From: JAIYCX01 sp964353175
Lineage (GTDB): Bacteria; Bdellovibrionota_C; UBA2361; SZUA-149; DAOLCO01
Assembly (NCBI GenBank): GCA_964353175.1
Contig: CAYGUX010000015.1
Span: forward strand, 6,479 to 70,478
DNA: 64,000 bases
Direction: 5' to 3'
Positions 16,068 through 25,515 of this stretch are shown here, piece by piece. A program made the translations under genes and the position numbers. Each line of letters opens with the position of its first letter. Position 1 is the first letter of the stretch. The notes beneath the pieces were generated by a model. It was not told where the DNA came from, ran no database searches, and saw only the letters and a list, made by a program, of their open reading frames with translations.

Positions 16068-18302
16068 CTATATCCCAAGCTCAACCTCTCCTACCGACTG
16101 AACAAACAACACCCGAGGTAATTCCATGGAAAGATCCTCTAATCGTTCATACATCTCACCTTCCCGTCCAACATCTGGCATTTCAAATCCCATTAAGACT
16201 GCTGCAGCTTGTGAGGAAGTGTTGCTAATCGTCTTTCTTATATCGTCCTTAGAAATTAGGACTATTGGCTCTACTATAATTCGAGCATCTGCTGCGACTT
16301 CCAGGATATGCTTACGCACGTCCTCCATACCAGCCTCCTTATCCACAACTCGTATCACTCGTATCCGACACTGACGCCATTCAGAATTCTGATGCAATAG
16401 ATGAGCTAAGAGCAATAGTAAAGGCCCATTTTTTCGACCTCTCCACCAAACATCGATAGTGCCTTCGAAATTATCAGGCAATACATTTTTACTACTGTCA
16501 GTACCACCCAACTTAACTGCAACTATACTCTTCTCTAAACTAATACCCAACCTAAGAATAGAGAAAAAGTCTTCAACCTTATCCTTTCCATTAGGCCATC
16601 CAGTTAAAATTGTATTAGACCTAAGGCCTCCAATTCCATGGCACTGAAGAAGGGACTTTAGGCCTTCCAAGACATCATTCGCCACTACCACAGCGGGAAA
16701 GGCCATTAGACCTTCATTTTCAATAAACTTATTTATGGTATTTTCATAAGAACTAATTCTTTCTGCATGATCTTCCACCTCACCCTTAACAACCTGAGCG
16801 AGAGTTAAAATACCATGACCCGCTGTTATCCATTGACCGAACAAAGGAATATGAGGGCGACTCCAACCAATTCCAGTTAGAGCTAAGACATTCGGTCTCC
16901 AATTCTTAGGATGATATGCTAGGTCCTGAAGTTTAATTAAACTAAGCCTTGCTTTTTCAAATGCCATTCCACTTTTCACATCACCCCATCTAGCCTCTAT
17001 CCCCTTAATATCTATATATTTATGCAATAGAAAAATAATACTGATGGAAACTATCGCCCACAACCAATTTATTAAAAACATAACAAGCAAACAACTCAAT
17101 GCTCCAGCTAAAGAAATAGACCAGTGGCAATACTTAAATGTAGGGCGATAACTAGGGTTCTTACTGATTGACTCTGAGAATGTAGCAAAATTGATTAGGC
17201 CATAGGTAATCATAAAGAAAAGTGTAATAATCGGAGCAATCGCATTTAAATCGCCTAACATAATACATATCTGAGCCAATATAAAAGTAAGCACCGTTGC
17301 TCTTCTAGGCTCATTACTTGTACCACTACTAGCGGCAAAGAAGTTCAAAGATGGCAAAACCTCATCTCTAGAAAATGCCTGCAGAATCCTTGGTGCGCCC
17401 ATCATAGAACCTAATGCTGAGGAAAGAGTGGCTGCAAACACTCCCCATAGTATAAGTGATGGCCAATAAGAGATCTCTCTTATGATCATATTGTCATTTA
17501 CTAAGACATCTCCTGCTCTAGAACCTGCTAGGAGCACAGCTTGAGCGATGTAAATCAGTGCAGTTACTACTACGGCTGCTAAAGTCCCTTTAGGAATAGC
17601 TTGAGCGGGATTTTTCAAATCTCCTGACATATTCGCCCCAGCCATTATTCCTGTAACAGCAGGAAAGAAAAGTGCGAACATCGTATAAAGATTTTCTCCG
17701 GTTTTAAAGTTAGGATTTAAGTTCGCTTGCAATATCTGCACATCAAAACTATTCACAGCCCCTATCCCAAATGAGACTAACGACAAACCTAAAATTCCTA
17801 AAATAAAATACTGAACCTTTATTGTCCAACTAGCGCCTACATATACACATATAAAACAAAGTATATTTATAAGCGTCGCAACTTCTGTAAAATTACTAGA
17901 GTAACTTGAGAAGGCTACAACAAAGGCTTCCGTGAATCCAATTACATACATCGCAACGGAGATTGCCTGCGCTAAATAAAAAACTACTCCAATAGCTCCG
18001 CCAAACTCAACACCTAGGCTTCTACTTATTAAGTAATACGCCCCTCCACCCTTAACTTTAGTATTGGTTGCAATTGCTGATAGAGATAAAGTGGTTAGTG
18101 TTGTTATAACCTTAGATGCAATAACTATAAGAAGAGCGCCATATAAGCCAGATTGACCAACCACTTCTCCGAAACGGAGAAACATTATCACGCCAAGAAT
18201 TGTTAATGTGCAAGGTGTAAAAACCCCGCCAAAGGTACCGAACTTACCTGAGTCCGTTTTACCTAAGTCCACCGATGTTTCACTCTTTGAAAATAGGTTC
18301 AC
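16068..18302 (-). CDS. SLC12-like cation-chloride cotransporter / APC-superfamily transporter
   Basis: A 744-residue protein with about twelve membrane segments in residues 25-420 and a 300-residue cytoplasmic C-terminal domain. The N-terminal block FGGVFTPCTLTILGVIMFLR and the downstream GGGAYYLISRSLG are typical of SLC12 (cation-chloride cotransporter) relatives. The C-terminus (VLMGFEMPDV...LPRVLFVQSVGEVEL) also resembles the SLC12 regulatory domain. Bacterial members move amino acids, polyamines or ions with chloride; the substrate here is unknown. Its start lies one base from the amylosucrase stop, so it is probably co-transcribed with the sucrose genes, perhaps for osmotic balance. Confidence 0.82.
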   Translation of the reverse strand: MNLFSKSETSVDLGKTDSGKFGTFGGVFTPCTLTILGVIMFLRFGEVVGQSGLYGALLIVIASKVITTLTTLSLSAIATNTKVKGGGAYYLISRSLGVEFGGAIGVVFYLAQAISVAMYVIGFTEAFVVAFSSYSSNFTEVATLINILCFICVYVGASWTIKVQYFILGILGLSLVSFGIGAVNSFDVQILQANLNPNFKTGENLYTMFALFFPAVTGIMAGANMSGDLKNPAQAIPKGTLAAVVVTALIYIAQAVLLAGSRAGDVLVNDNMIIREISYWPSLILWGVFAATLSSALGSMMGAPRILQAFSRDEVLPSLNFFAASSGTSNEPRRATVLTFILAQICIMLGDLNAIAPIITLFFMITYGLINFATFSESISKNPSYRPTFKYCHWSISLAGALSCLLVMFLINWLWAIVSISIIFLLHKYIDIKGIEARWGDVKSGMAFEKARLSLIKLQDLAYHPKNWRPNVLALTGIGWSRPHIPLFGQWITAGHGILTLAQVVKGEVEDHAERISSYENTINKFIENEGLMAFPAVVVANDVLEGLKSLLQCHGIGGLRSNTILTGWPNGKDKVEDFFSILRLGISLEKSIVAVKLGGTDSSKNVLPDNFEGTIDVWWRGRKNGPLLLLLAHLLHQNSEWRQCRIRVIRVVDKEAGMEDVRKHILEVAADARIIVEPIVLISKDDIRKTISNTSSQAAAVLMGFEMPDVGREGEMYERLEDLSMELPRVLFVQSVGEVELGI

Positions 18303-20261
18303 CTAGCGAACTCCTAGCAACACCGAAAATTGATATGGTTGTAATTCCACCTGATCTCCAATATCCAAACTTTTACCCGAAATTAAATCCGTAGTTAAAC
18401 GTTTCAACCCTCGTTGGCGAAGCTTTCTACCTGAGACAGCTTGAATCGAGTCACTAAAATTAGCAATCACTAGAACAATGTGCTCTCCATGATGTCTAAA
18501 ATAGGCTAACACCGACTCATTCTCTGTGTCCATAAATTCAGTAGCAGCTCGAGTAAAGGCCATATTCTGTGATCGTATTTGGGTAATTTTCATGATCCCA
18601 GTATAGATCCTATTCGTAACTGAACCTTCAACATCTCTCTGTCCCAAAAGATGCCATGGAAAACATGAACGATGTACCCAACGAGAATCAATTGATTTAT
18701 CTTTATCGCTTAAGAAACTATAATTGTTTAAAGCCCCCATCTCATCACCAAGATAGATCATAGGCACTCCACCGATGGTGATAATAATTCCGTTAAGAAG
18801 AAGGACTCTCTTAATTGCTAGATCAATTTCCTTTTCGTCATTTTTTTCAAGTGCCCACTCCAGACCACACAGCGAAGTTAAGGAGCCTGAGACGCGCATG
18901 TCACCAGTTTCCGCATTCTTTTGGAAAGGAAGACCCTTAGCATAAGAATCCTCCTGTCCTCCTGTAAAAAATGCACTTAAATACCTGCGATGTAAATCTC
19001 CATCGATACCGACACTTGCGCAATCTTCATTAGAAAAAGCCCAACCAATATCATCATGACATCGAACATAATTTACCCAAGCGCAATCAGGGTCTAAATG
19101 GAATCTTTTTTCTAAGGAAAAATTAAGCAACTTAGTATTCCCCGTAGCTATGGTACTCCACAACAATGCCATTAAATTAGGATTATACGATAGGCGACAT
19201 TCCTTTTTATTAATATAAGTTTGAACTTGATCAGGATGTACGATCGCTTCAGACTTAAACTCTACTGCTGGACATGCGATATCCTTTATCGCCCTAAAAG
19301 CTCTTACGAGTGTATGAGCCTCTTCCAAATTCTCACAAGAAGTTCCTAGTCGTTTCCATACAAAGGCTATGGCATCAAGCCTTAGAATTTCAACTCCAAG
19401 ATTTGCAAGAAACAACATCTCTCCAGCCATTGCGTTAAAGACAGCTGGATTCTCATAATTTAAATCCCATTGGTAAGAGTAAAAAGATGTCCAAACCCAT
19501 TTTTTTATTCGAGGTCTATAAGTGAATGCCCCAGGATGCTCATCGGGGAATATCTCACCTAATGTTTTTTCATATTGATCAGGCAACTTTCTATCTGAAA
19601 ATGTTCTGTAAAAATCAACGTAATTTTCAGTATCGCTTGCTAATGTGGCTTTTGCCCACTTGTGTTCATCTGAAGTATGATTGAACACAAAATCTAAACA
19701 CAAGCTAATTCCATGTCTTCTAAACTCATTAGTCAAAGCAACTAATTCATCCATCGTACCAAAGTTAGGATTTACATCTCGATATGACGAGATAGCATAA
19801 CCTCCATCATTATCATTATCAGGACTTTTAAATAGAGGCATCAAATGCAGATAAGTAATCCCTAGTTCTTTAAGATATGGAATCTTCTCTCGCAATCCAG
19901 CGAGATCCTCTGAAAACAGATCAACATAACACATCGCACCAAGTATTCTATTGGATAAGATCCAGGACTTATCGTTTTCGCGAATTGCGTCTAATACCTT
20001 AAGCTCGTCTGATCTTGATCGCCACATTGTAGCAGTCTGCAAAATCAACTGCTCTAGATGGTAATAAAAATCGTAGTTCGTCCCGTATAGTTCATATAAA
20101 TCTGTAAACAAATCTAAAAAATTATCTCTTAGGCGACCTAGAAAAATTGTCTGTTCGCCCTCATCAGCATCCTTAAAGAAATCATTTTTAAGTCTATCTA
20201 TGATTCTATTATGTGTTTTGGTAGCCTGGCTATGTAACCAAGCCGCATCTTTATTACTCAT
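18303..20261 (-). CDS. Amylosucrase (GH13)
   Basis: A 652-residue GH13 enzyme that moves the glucosyl unit of sucrose onto an alpha-glucan, releasing fructose. The active-site blocks match amylosucrase rather than amylases: DFVFNHTSDEHKWA, EILRLDAIAFVWK (nucleophile Asp), FKSEAIVHPDQV (acid/base Glu) and VNYVRCHDDIGWAF (transition-state Asp). Length fits the family. The gene overlaps the sucrose-phosphate synthase stop by 8 bases, so sucrose made by that enzyme is likely the substrate. No export signal, so cytoplasmic glucan is the likely product. Confidence 0.93.
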   Translation of the reverse strand: MSNKDAAWLHSQATKTHNRIIDRLKNDFFKDADEGEQTIFLGRLRDNFLDLFTDLYELYGTNYDFYYHLEQLILQTATMWRSRSDELKVLDAIRENDKSWILSNRILGAMCYVDLFSEDLAGLREKIPYLKELGITYLHLMPLFKSPDNDNDGGYAISSYRDVNPNFGTMDELVALTNEFRRHGISLCLDFVFNHTSDEHKWAKATLASDTENYVDFYRTFSDRKLPDQYEKTLGEIFPDEHPGAFTYRPRIKKWVWTSFYSYQWDLNYENPAVFNAMAGEMLFLANLGVEILRLDAIAFVWKRLGTSCENLEEAHTLVRAFRAIKDIACPAVEFKSEAIVHPDQVQTYINKKECRLSYNPNLMALLWSTIATGNTKLLNFSLEKRFHLDPDCAWVNYVRCHDDIGWAFSNEDCASVGIDGDLHRRYLSAFFTGGQEDSYAKGLPFQKNAETGDMRVSGSLTSLCGLEWALEKNDEKEIDLAIKRVLLLNGIIITIGGVPMIYLGDEMGALNNYSFLSDKDKSIDSRWVHRSCFPWHLLGQRDVEGSVTNRIYTGIMKITQIRSQNMAFTRAATEFMDTENESVLAYFRHHGEHIVLVIANFSDSIQAVSGRKLRQRGLKRLTTDLISGKSLDIGDQVELQPYQFSVLLGVR

Positions 20262-22449
20262 TACTTATCAATCTTTCCTGTTCTAGGGGTATCTTCACTG
20301 CTCCAAAAAAATCATAATGGCCAATGCCATCTAACAATCCAGCCAAACCGGACTTGTCTGAAAAATATACTCTATTAGAGCCCTTTAGCTTCTCAAGCGG
20401 TTCTCTAAATCCTCCTACTACCACTCCTAAGGTAGAACCTTTAAGCATAGGGATATCGTTAGCAGCAAACCCCGCAACTAATATCTTATCAGGGTCCACT
20501 CCCCATCGAAGACCTAGGTGTCTTAAGGCCATACCAGTAGAAGCTCTAATGGGTATTATATCGATCTTGTTATCAAAGGACCAAACAATATTTACTCTAA
20601 GTCCAATCTGCCTTAAGTACTTTGATAAAGCAGTCTTAGTTAAAGTAGTATCAAGCAGACATGTATAACTAATTTTAAACTCTGTTATTTCGACCTGTTC
20701 TTGTAGCTTTAATTCAGGAACTTTACTAAGAGCATCCAATAAACGCTCTCTCCTCCATCGATGGGCAATGTGTGTCCTCCATAAATAGTCCTCTACTAAA
20801 ACCTTCCCATAATGAATCACACTTCCAGCGCCTGAAATAATAATTGCTGGCGTAGGCATATCCAGGTCATTGATTTTATTTAAAGCACTCTTAATAGATC
20901 GACCTGTACTAACACCAAAACAAAGTTTTTTATCGCAACCTATTACTATCTCCTTAAACTTAGCCATCTCATCCCTAGAACCTTCAAGGACGTGATCCAA
21001 ATTAACCATCAAGATTCTATCAAAGCTTGCTAAAGGAGTATGATAAGCACTTATAACATTCGGAGTATCTTTAAATCTATTTCGAATATCTGCCACCTCA
21101 GAGAGATAACTATCTACATGGGTAAACCATGAGTAGTTCTCTACAGACTTAGTCATTCCATGTTCCGAGTATTCATCCCATAACTTTGGATCTCCTACGA
21201 TCTTCGTGATAGCAGAGGATATTTCATCACTTGAAGTAGGCTTAACAAGTATCCCATTCTCACATTTAGCTAAAATTTCAGCCGGGCCTCCTTCTTTGGT
21301 TGCAACAATAGGTACTCCACTTGCGGCAGCCTCTATTATGGTCAACCCAAAAGGTTCGTTCAAAGCAGGATTTACAAAAACTCCCCTAGTCAATCTGGCT
21401 AAAGCATATAGAATAGCAATATCCTCTGGTGCATGCTCCTTTGGTAAAGCTACAGAACCATATAAATCATGCTCATCGATCAATGCAAAAATCTGCCTAA
21501 AAACTCTCCTAGAAGCGGCACTTAATTTTGCTACTTCAGTACGAATTCCGGCGACTAAAATCAGATTAGCATTTTCCCTCAAAGTTGGACTAGACCCAAA
21601 TGCTTCTATCAATGCTGGGAAATTCTTTTTAGCATCAGGTCTAGCAATGGCTAGGACACTAGGCTTTCTCGGATCTTTCAAAAAACGACTGATGGTTTTG
21701 TAAATTTGAGAGTCAAATACCTTACTAGAATCTATATTTTGATATTTTCCCAGATCGATTCCAGGCGGAATCACCCGCATTAATTCAGGCCGATAGTGGT
21801 CATAAAGTTCGTACTGTTCTTCTACTTCCTGCTTCGTGCTAGCAATTACAACAGAGGCTGTTTCTAACGTAAATTCTTCCGCTTCTATTCTATTTGTAAA
21901 CTTAAAACGGTGATTTAAAGAACTTTCCTCGCTTCCCTTCTTAATTAAACGGTCTTTCTTTACACGACCCAAAGAATGGCCTGTGAAAATAAAAGGTACT
22001 CCTAAGAGTCGGCTTACTTGACCACCGATTATCCCTGCGTCAGCATAATGACCATGAATAATATCAGGTCTCTCACCAACTGATCGAATATGGCTAAGTA
22101 CCGCATCAGAAAATTCGCTTACATAAGGCCATAAGTTCTCTTTCTTTAGATATCGCCTAGGTCCTACTTGAAGCCTAACAATTGAAGCTTTATCATTTAA
22201 AACTGTTTCAGGCTCTTTATACGTAGGGTCAATATTTTTACCTTCTACCGATCGGGTAATTAGTTCAACTTTTCGCACCTCATCTCTCTGCGACAAAGCC
22301 TGAGCCAATTCCAATACATACTTAATTTGCCCCCCCGTATCAGGGTCCCGGCCCAACTCAAGGCTATCATGCCTTAATAAGCCGTGTACGCTCAACATTA
22401 TAATATAGAGACCACTCGACGTGCTCGTAGTATTACTATTCTTTTTCAT
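20254..22449 (-). CDS. Sucrose-phosphate synthase with degenerate phosphatase-like domain
   Basis: A 731-residue two-domain protein. Residues 10-460 are a GT4 glycosyltransferase: LGRDPDTGGQIKYVLELA near the start, FTGHSLGRVKKDRL, VIPPGIDLG and NPALNEPFGLTIIEAAA. It joins a nucleotide-glucose to fructose 6-phosphate. Residues 480-720 resemble the HAD sucrose-phosphate phosphatase fold, but motif I reads NLDHVLEG, with Asn where the nucleophilic Asp should be, so this domain is probably inactive, as in plant SPS. A separate phosphatase gene follows on the opposite strand. The start ATG is 112 bases from that gene's ATG, so they are divergent. Confidence 0.9.
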   Translation of the reverse strand: MKKNSNTTSTSSGLYIIMLSVHGLLRHDSLELGRDPDTGGQIKYVLELAQALSQRDEVRKVELITRSVEGKNIDPTYKEPETVLNDKASIVRLQVGPRRYLKKENLWPYVSEFSDAVLSHIRSVGERPDIIHGHYADAGIIGGQVSRLLGVPFIFTGHSLGRVKKDRLIKKGSEESSLNHRFKFTNRIEAEEFTLETASVVIASTKQEVEEQYELYDHYRPELMRVIPPGIDLGKYQNIDSSKVFDSQIYKTISRFLKDPRKPSVLAIARPDAKKNFPALIEAFGSSPTLRENANLILVAGIRTEVAKLSAASRRVFRQIFALIDEHDLYGSVALPKEHAPEDIAILYALARLTRGVFVNPALNEPFGLTIIEAAASGVPIVATKEGGPAEILAKCENGILVKPTSSDEISSAITKIVGDPKLWDEYSEHGMTKSVENYSWFTHVDSYLSEVADIRNRFKDTPNVISAYHTPLASFDRILMVNLDHVLEGSRDEMAKFKEIVIGCDKKLCFGVSTGRSIKSALNKINDLDMPTPAIIISGAGSVIHYGKVLVEDYLWRTHIAHRWRRERLLDALSKVPELKLQEQVEITEFKISYTCLLDTTLTKTALSKYLRQIGLRVNIVWSFDNKIDIIPIRASTGMALRHLGLRWGVDPDKILVAGFAANDIPMLKGSTLGVVVGGFREPLEKLKGSNRVYFSDKSGLAGLLDGIGHYDFFGAVKIPLEQERLISNE

Positions 22450-22561
22450 TAATCCATGGAACTTATTTATAACTTCAATCTTAGTCTATCTTCATGTATT
22501 AATTCTGCAAGTATTTTTATAATAGATATAAAAAGGCTCTAACATCACAGCAATCACCCTA

Positions 22562-23359
22562 ATGAACTCTAAATACCTTTTTGCATCAGATATCGACGGA
22601 ACCTTAATACCACATAATGAGGATAATCAGAAAAAGTTACGTACGGCCTTTTCTAAGCGTATTGAGGATACCTCGAATCAAGTTGACCTATGTTATGCCT
22701 CAGGACGCTCCCTACTACTTATTAATGAGGCAATAAGCACATATTCTCTCCCTAAGCCCACCTTTTTAATCACAGACGTAGGCACAGGTCTCTATGAAAT
22801 ATCAGACCAAAACTATCTTCCCATAAACAAATACCAAGAGACGCTAGCGAATATGATAGAAATGGATTCTCTCCAACTTCTACACTCAAACCTAAGCTCC
22901 ATACCAGCACTAAAGAGGCAAAAAGAAGAAAATCAATCAACCTTTAAACTTAGCTACGACACAGCCGAAAACCTACTAGAGCAAACACTAGAACAAATCA
23001 AACAAACACTCTCCCCCCATCTCACAAAGATACAGATCATTAGCAGCAGAGACCCTAAGAAAAACTGCGCCCTGATTGACATCATACCCGCAATTGCAAA
23101 CAAATTTAATGCACTTAACTTCCTTATTGACTCTAAAAGCTACGCACATGCCAAAGTAGTTTACGCCGGAGACTCAGGAAACGACCTAGCGGTCTTTAAG
23201 AGCGGAATACAATCAATAGTAGTTCAAAACACAGATCAAAACACCAAAGACGCGATAAACGCCCACCCTCAAAGCAATCAAACAAACTGCTACTTTGCAA
23301 AAACAACAGTAATCGAAGGAGTGCTAGAAGGCTGGGAGCACTATAAATTGCCTTTATAA
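22562..23359 (+). CDS. HAD hydrolase, probable sucrose-6-phosphate phosphatase
   Basis: A 265-residue Cof-type HAD phosphatase. Motif I is SDIDGTL with both Asp residues intact (residues 9-15), motif II is in YASGRS, and the metal-binding motif is YAGDSGNDLAVF. These match sucrose-phosphate phosphatases. Divergence from the sps gene, whose own phosphatase domain lacks the nucleophile, makes hydrolysis of sucrose-6-phosphate the natural role. It could instead be a mannosyl- or glucosylglycerol-phosphate phosphatase. Confidence 0.8.
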   Translation: MNSKYLFASDIDGTLIPHNEDNQKKLRTAFSKRIEDTSNQVDLCYASGRSLLLINEAISTYSLPKPTFLITDVGTGLYEISDQNYLPINKYQETLANMIEMDSLQLLHSNLSSIPALKRQKEENQSTFKLSYDTAENLLEQTLEQIKQTLSPHLTKIQIISSRDPKKNCALIDIIPAIANKFNALNFLIDSKSYAHAKVVYAGDSGNDLAVFKSGIQSIVVQNTDQNTKDAINAHPQSNQTNCYFAKTTVIEGVLEGWEHYKLPL

Positions 23360-23392
23360 AGCCAGCCTCAAATCAATACAATACCAAGGGAG

Positions 23393-23420
23393 GGCGACCG
23401 CAAGGGATCGCCCCTACAGA
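23393..23420. repeat. Half copy of the GTAGGGGCGACC palindromic repeat
   Basis: GGCGACCGCAAGGGATCGCC followed by CCTACAGA matches the right arm of the 10051-10134 element with a single-base difference in the middle. Only one arm is present, so it is a solo unit in the gap after the phosphatase gene. Confidence 0.65.
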
Positions 23421-23500
23421 GTTCATCCTTCTTATCTGAGATTAAATAACGGGATAGTCCAAGACAGAAGTGCGCACTGTGGCACGCTTCAAACTAAGAA

Positions 23501-23654
23501 GGCCCAGTAAAGAATTTGTTCTTTGGAGCGGGTTGGAAGACCCGATTTGGCAAGTTTAAAATGCCTAGCTCAAATCGGGTCTGACGCCTCGGAGCTCATA
23601 ACGCAAAGCGTTATGGCGAGAATGAGCACCAGAGAACAAATTCTTTACTGGGCC
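23501..23654. repeat. Nested inverted-repeat element (154 bp), possible MITE or structured RNA
   Basis: Perfect 22-bp terminal inverted repeats (23501-23522 and 23633-23654) begin GGCCCAGTAAAGAATTTG. Inside is a second perfect 12-bp pair (23538-23549 with 23571-23582, AGACCCGATTTG) and a third hairpin ATAACGC-AAA-GCGTTAT (23598-23614). The whole would fold as a branched cruciform or cloverleaf. It has no coding capacity and no clear target duplication. Only one copy is in the window. It lies 22 bases from the end of the cytochrome c gene and could act as its terminator. Confidence 0.85.
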
Positions 23655-23676
23655 GGCGACGCATCTCTAAAAAAAC

Positions 23677-24048
23677 CTACTTCCTCAAACTCGCAACATA
23701 CTTAGCCAAAGCTTTTCTATCCGCTTCTGGAAGATCCCCTCTTGCTACCATCATCATACTCCCACCATACTTTAATGCACCGTTGGTAATCACATTAAAA
23801 ATATCCGCCTCAGTCCCCATCTTCCCATCACCATCAGTGTCATACTTATAATTAGCAGCAACAAAGTTTGCAGGCTTTGGATCTAAAGCAGCTCCAGCTA
23901 CTCCATCTCCAGCTCCCGTCACACCATGACATGCAGTACAAGCACCCATTCCATTATAAACTTCTTTACCTTTTGCTAGATCATCCGCATGGGCCAAGAA
24001 GCTAAATGTTAAAATTCCGCCAAGAACGGCTAATTTTTTAATTTTCAT
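23677..24048 (-). CDS. Periplasmic c-type cytochrome
   Basis: A 123-residue class I cytochrome c with a signal peptide (cleavage likely after AHA, residue 21). The haem motif is CTACH (residues 37-41), and the Met-rich MMMVARGDLPEAD segment supplies the distal Met ligand. It carries electrons in the periplasm; partner oxidase or donor is not in the window. A DTDGDGKMG stretch resembles a metal-binding loop, not typical for small cytochromes. Monocistronic by position. Confidence 0.88.
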   Translation of the reverse strand: MKIKKLAVLGGILTFSFLAHADDLAKGKEVYNGMGACTACHGVTGAGDGVAGAALDPKPANFVAANYKYDTDGDGKMGTEADIFNVITNGALKYGGSMMMVARGDLPEADRKALAKYVASLRK

Positions 24049-24321
24049 ACTATCTCCTATAAAAATTGGAATATTACCAGTTGCTTATAGTCCTTTCACG
24101 TCGCATTGCAAATCTATTCCGCAAAGACCTCAAATTTAGACTCTAAGTTCAAAAGTCCTTTTTATGCACACTTTTATCAGAAACTAGTCACAACCTTTTT
24201 GTAGCGATTATCGAAGCAAGCCGGTGGTAAAATCATAACCTGCTGTGATAATACTCAAAAATACGATAAAGGTACGGACACCTTTACAATGTTAAACAAT
24301 CTAACCCTAAGGATGGGGATT

Positions 24322-24699
24322 ATGTTTATGAAAAGAGCCTTCTATACATTTATATTTCTTGTGGCAGTAACATTTCGACCACCTTTGGCCCTCTGTGACC
24401 AAGATAATAGCTTCGAGAATTATCAAAGAAAAGAGAAAGTAAGAGACCTATGCGAGAAGAATCCAAACCACTCTCGGTGTGATAAATTCCTAGACGCTGA
24501 ATATCGTCGCTACAGTGATGTGGAACGATACTCAAAAGAAAATCAGCTTATGGAAGAAGGAAGAAATACGGAGTCTCACGAAAAAACAATTCAACGTGAA
24601 CTTTTAACTTTCTGTAGAGAAAATCCAGATGCCATGAGATGTAAAAAGCTAAAGAGCAGACCAAGACTCAGACACTCTGCCAGCAACGCTCAGAGGTAA
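24322..24699 (+). CDS. Small secreted protein with two Cys-x2-Asn-Pro motifs
   Basis: I do not recognise this protein. The frame is open from ATG 24289, but AAGGA at 24309-24313 sits 8 bases before the ATG at 24322 (start MFMKRAFY), which gives a clean signal peptide. The mature part is charged and helical. Two copies of a motif C-x2-N-P-x3-R-C-x-K occur (CEKNPNHSRCDK and CRENPDAMRCKK), 70 residues apart, each able to form an internal disulfide. The C-terminal 17 codons overlap the convergent surE gene by 51 bases, unusual enough to note. Confidence 0.6.
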   Translation: MFMKRAFYTFIFLVAVTFRPPLALCDQDNSFENYQRKEKVRDLCEKNPNHSRCDKFLDAEYRRYSDVERYSKENQLMEEGRNTESHEKTIQRELLTFCRENPDAMRCKKLKSRPRLRHSASNAQR

Positions 24700-25509
24700 G
24701 TTTAAGTTACCGTAGTCATAGTCAAGTCTAAACAAAGAATATACGACCCTACCTGCAAAAAGTAACTCCATATCACTTGATAGGGTTGGTTTGTACTCTA
24801 AGGACTCCTTAAAATTTTCTACAAAGCCTGAAAACTTATGTTTCCATTGGTTTGGGGAGACCTCTTGGTAGAGTGGAAGAAATCTATTATTACTTGGAGT
24901 AGTTAAGACTGGCTCTAAGTCTGGATCAAACTTAGCGGGACTATTGAACGAACAATAATGAGCCACTGCAGACTCCCCTAAAATTGAGCCAGAATTTATA
25001 ATCGCTCTCGCGGCCTTCAATAAATATCGATTGATGTTATTAAATTTTTCTTCAAAGCTACTCAAAACTTCAAAATCCCTTACGTTCCAAGCATTTTTAA
25101 TATCGGCATCTACAAACAGAGAGAAAGCGATACTAGGAATCCCATGTAAGGCACCAAACTTAGCCCCATTTAAAGTCCCAGAACTATGAGAAAATGCTAC
25201 TCCTGAATTCATGCCCGCATTTAAACCACTAATTATAAGGTCAGGGTAGTTTATAGGCAGTCCTGATAAGGCAATAGAAACGCAATCTGCTGGAGTTCCA
25301 TCCACGACAAAGACCTGAGTCCCCTCAAGTACTTTTTCTGAGACACTAATTTCAGCATCTCTAGTTATAGCCCCGGCTATCCAACTTTTTTCAAACGCAG
25401 GAACCACTGCTGAAAGATTTTTGATCCAAGCTTGCTTTTTACATTCCCTTAACAATGACCAAAACAAGGGGCAATCAACTCCATCATCATTGACAATGAG
25501 CACATTCAT
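24649..25509 (-). CDS. surE: 5'-nucleotidase SurE
   Basis: A 286-residue metal-dependent nucleotidase/polyphosphatase. The catalytic metal site is in VNDDGVD at the N-terminus, with SGLNAGMNSG and HSSGTLNGAKFG completing the active site. It is somewhat longer than the 250-residue norm because of a C-terminal extension. The dcd gene lies 6 bases upstream, so the two nucleotide-metabolism genes are likely co-transcribed. Its 3' end overlaps the convergent Cys-motif protein gene. Confidence 0.92.
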   Translation of the reverse strand: MNVLIVNDDGVDCPLFWSLLRECKKQAWIKNLSAVVPAFEKSWIAGAITRDAEISVSEKVLEGTQVFVVDGTPADCVSIALSGLPINYPDLIISGLNAGMNSGVAFSHSSGTLNGAKFGALHGIPSIAFSLFVDADIKNAWNVRDFEVLSSFEEKFNNINRYLLKAARAIINSGSILGESAVAHYCSFNSPAKFDPDLEPVLTTPSNNRFLPLYQEVSPNQWKHKFSGFVENFKESLEYKPTLSSDMELLFAGRVVYSLFRLDYDYGNLNLPLSVAGRVSESWSAL

Positions 25510-25515
25510 TATTTC

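Noticed and set aside
23598..23614. Integron attC-like hairpin (ATAACGC/GCGTTAT)
   Set aside because: No integrase and no attC core-site arrangement. The hairpin is part of a larger nested palindrome.
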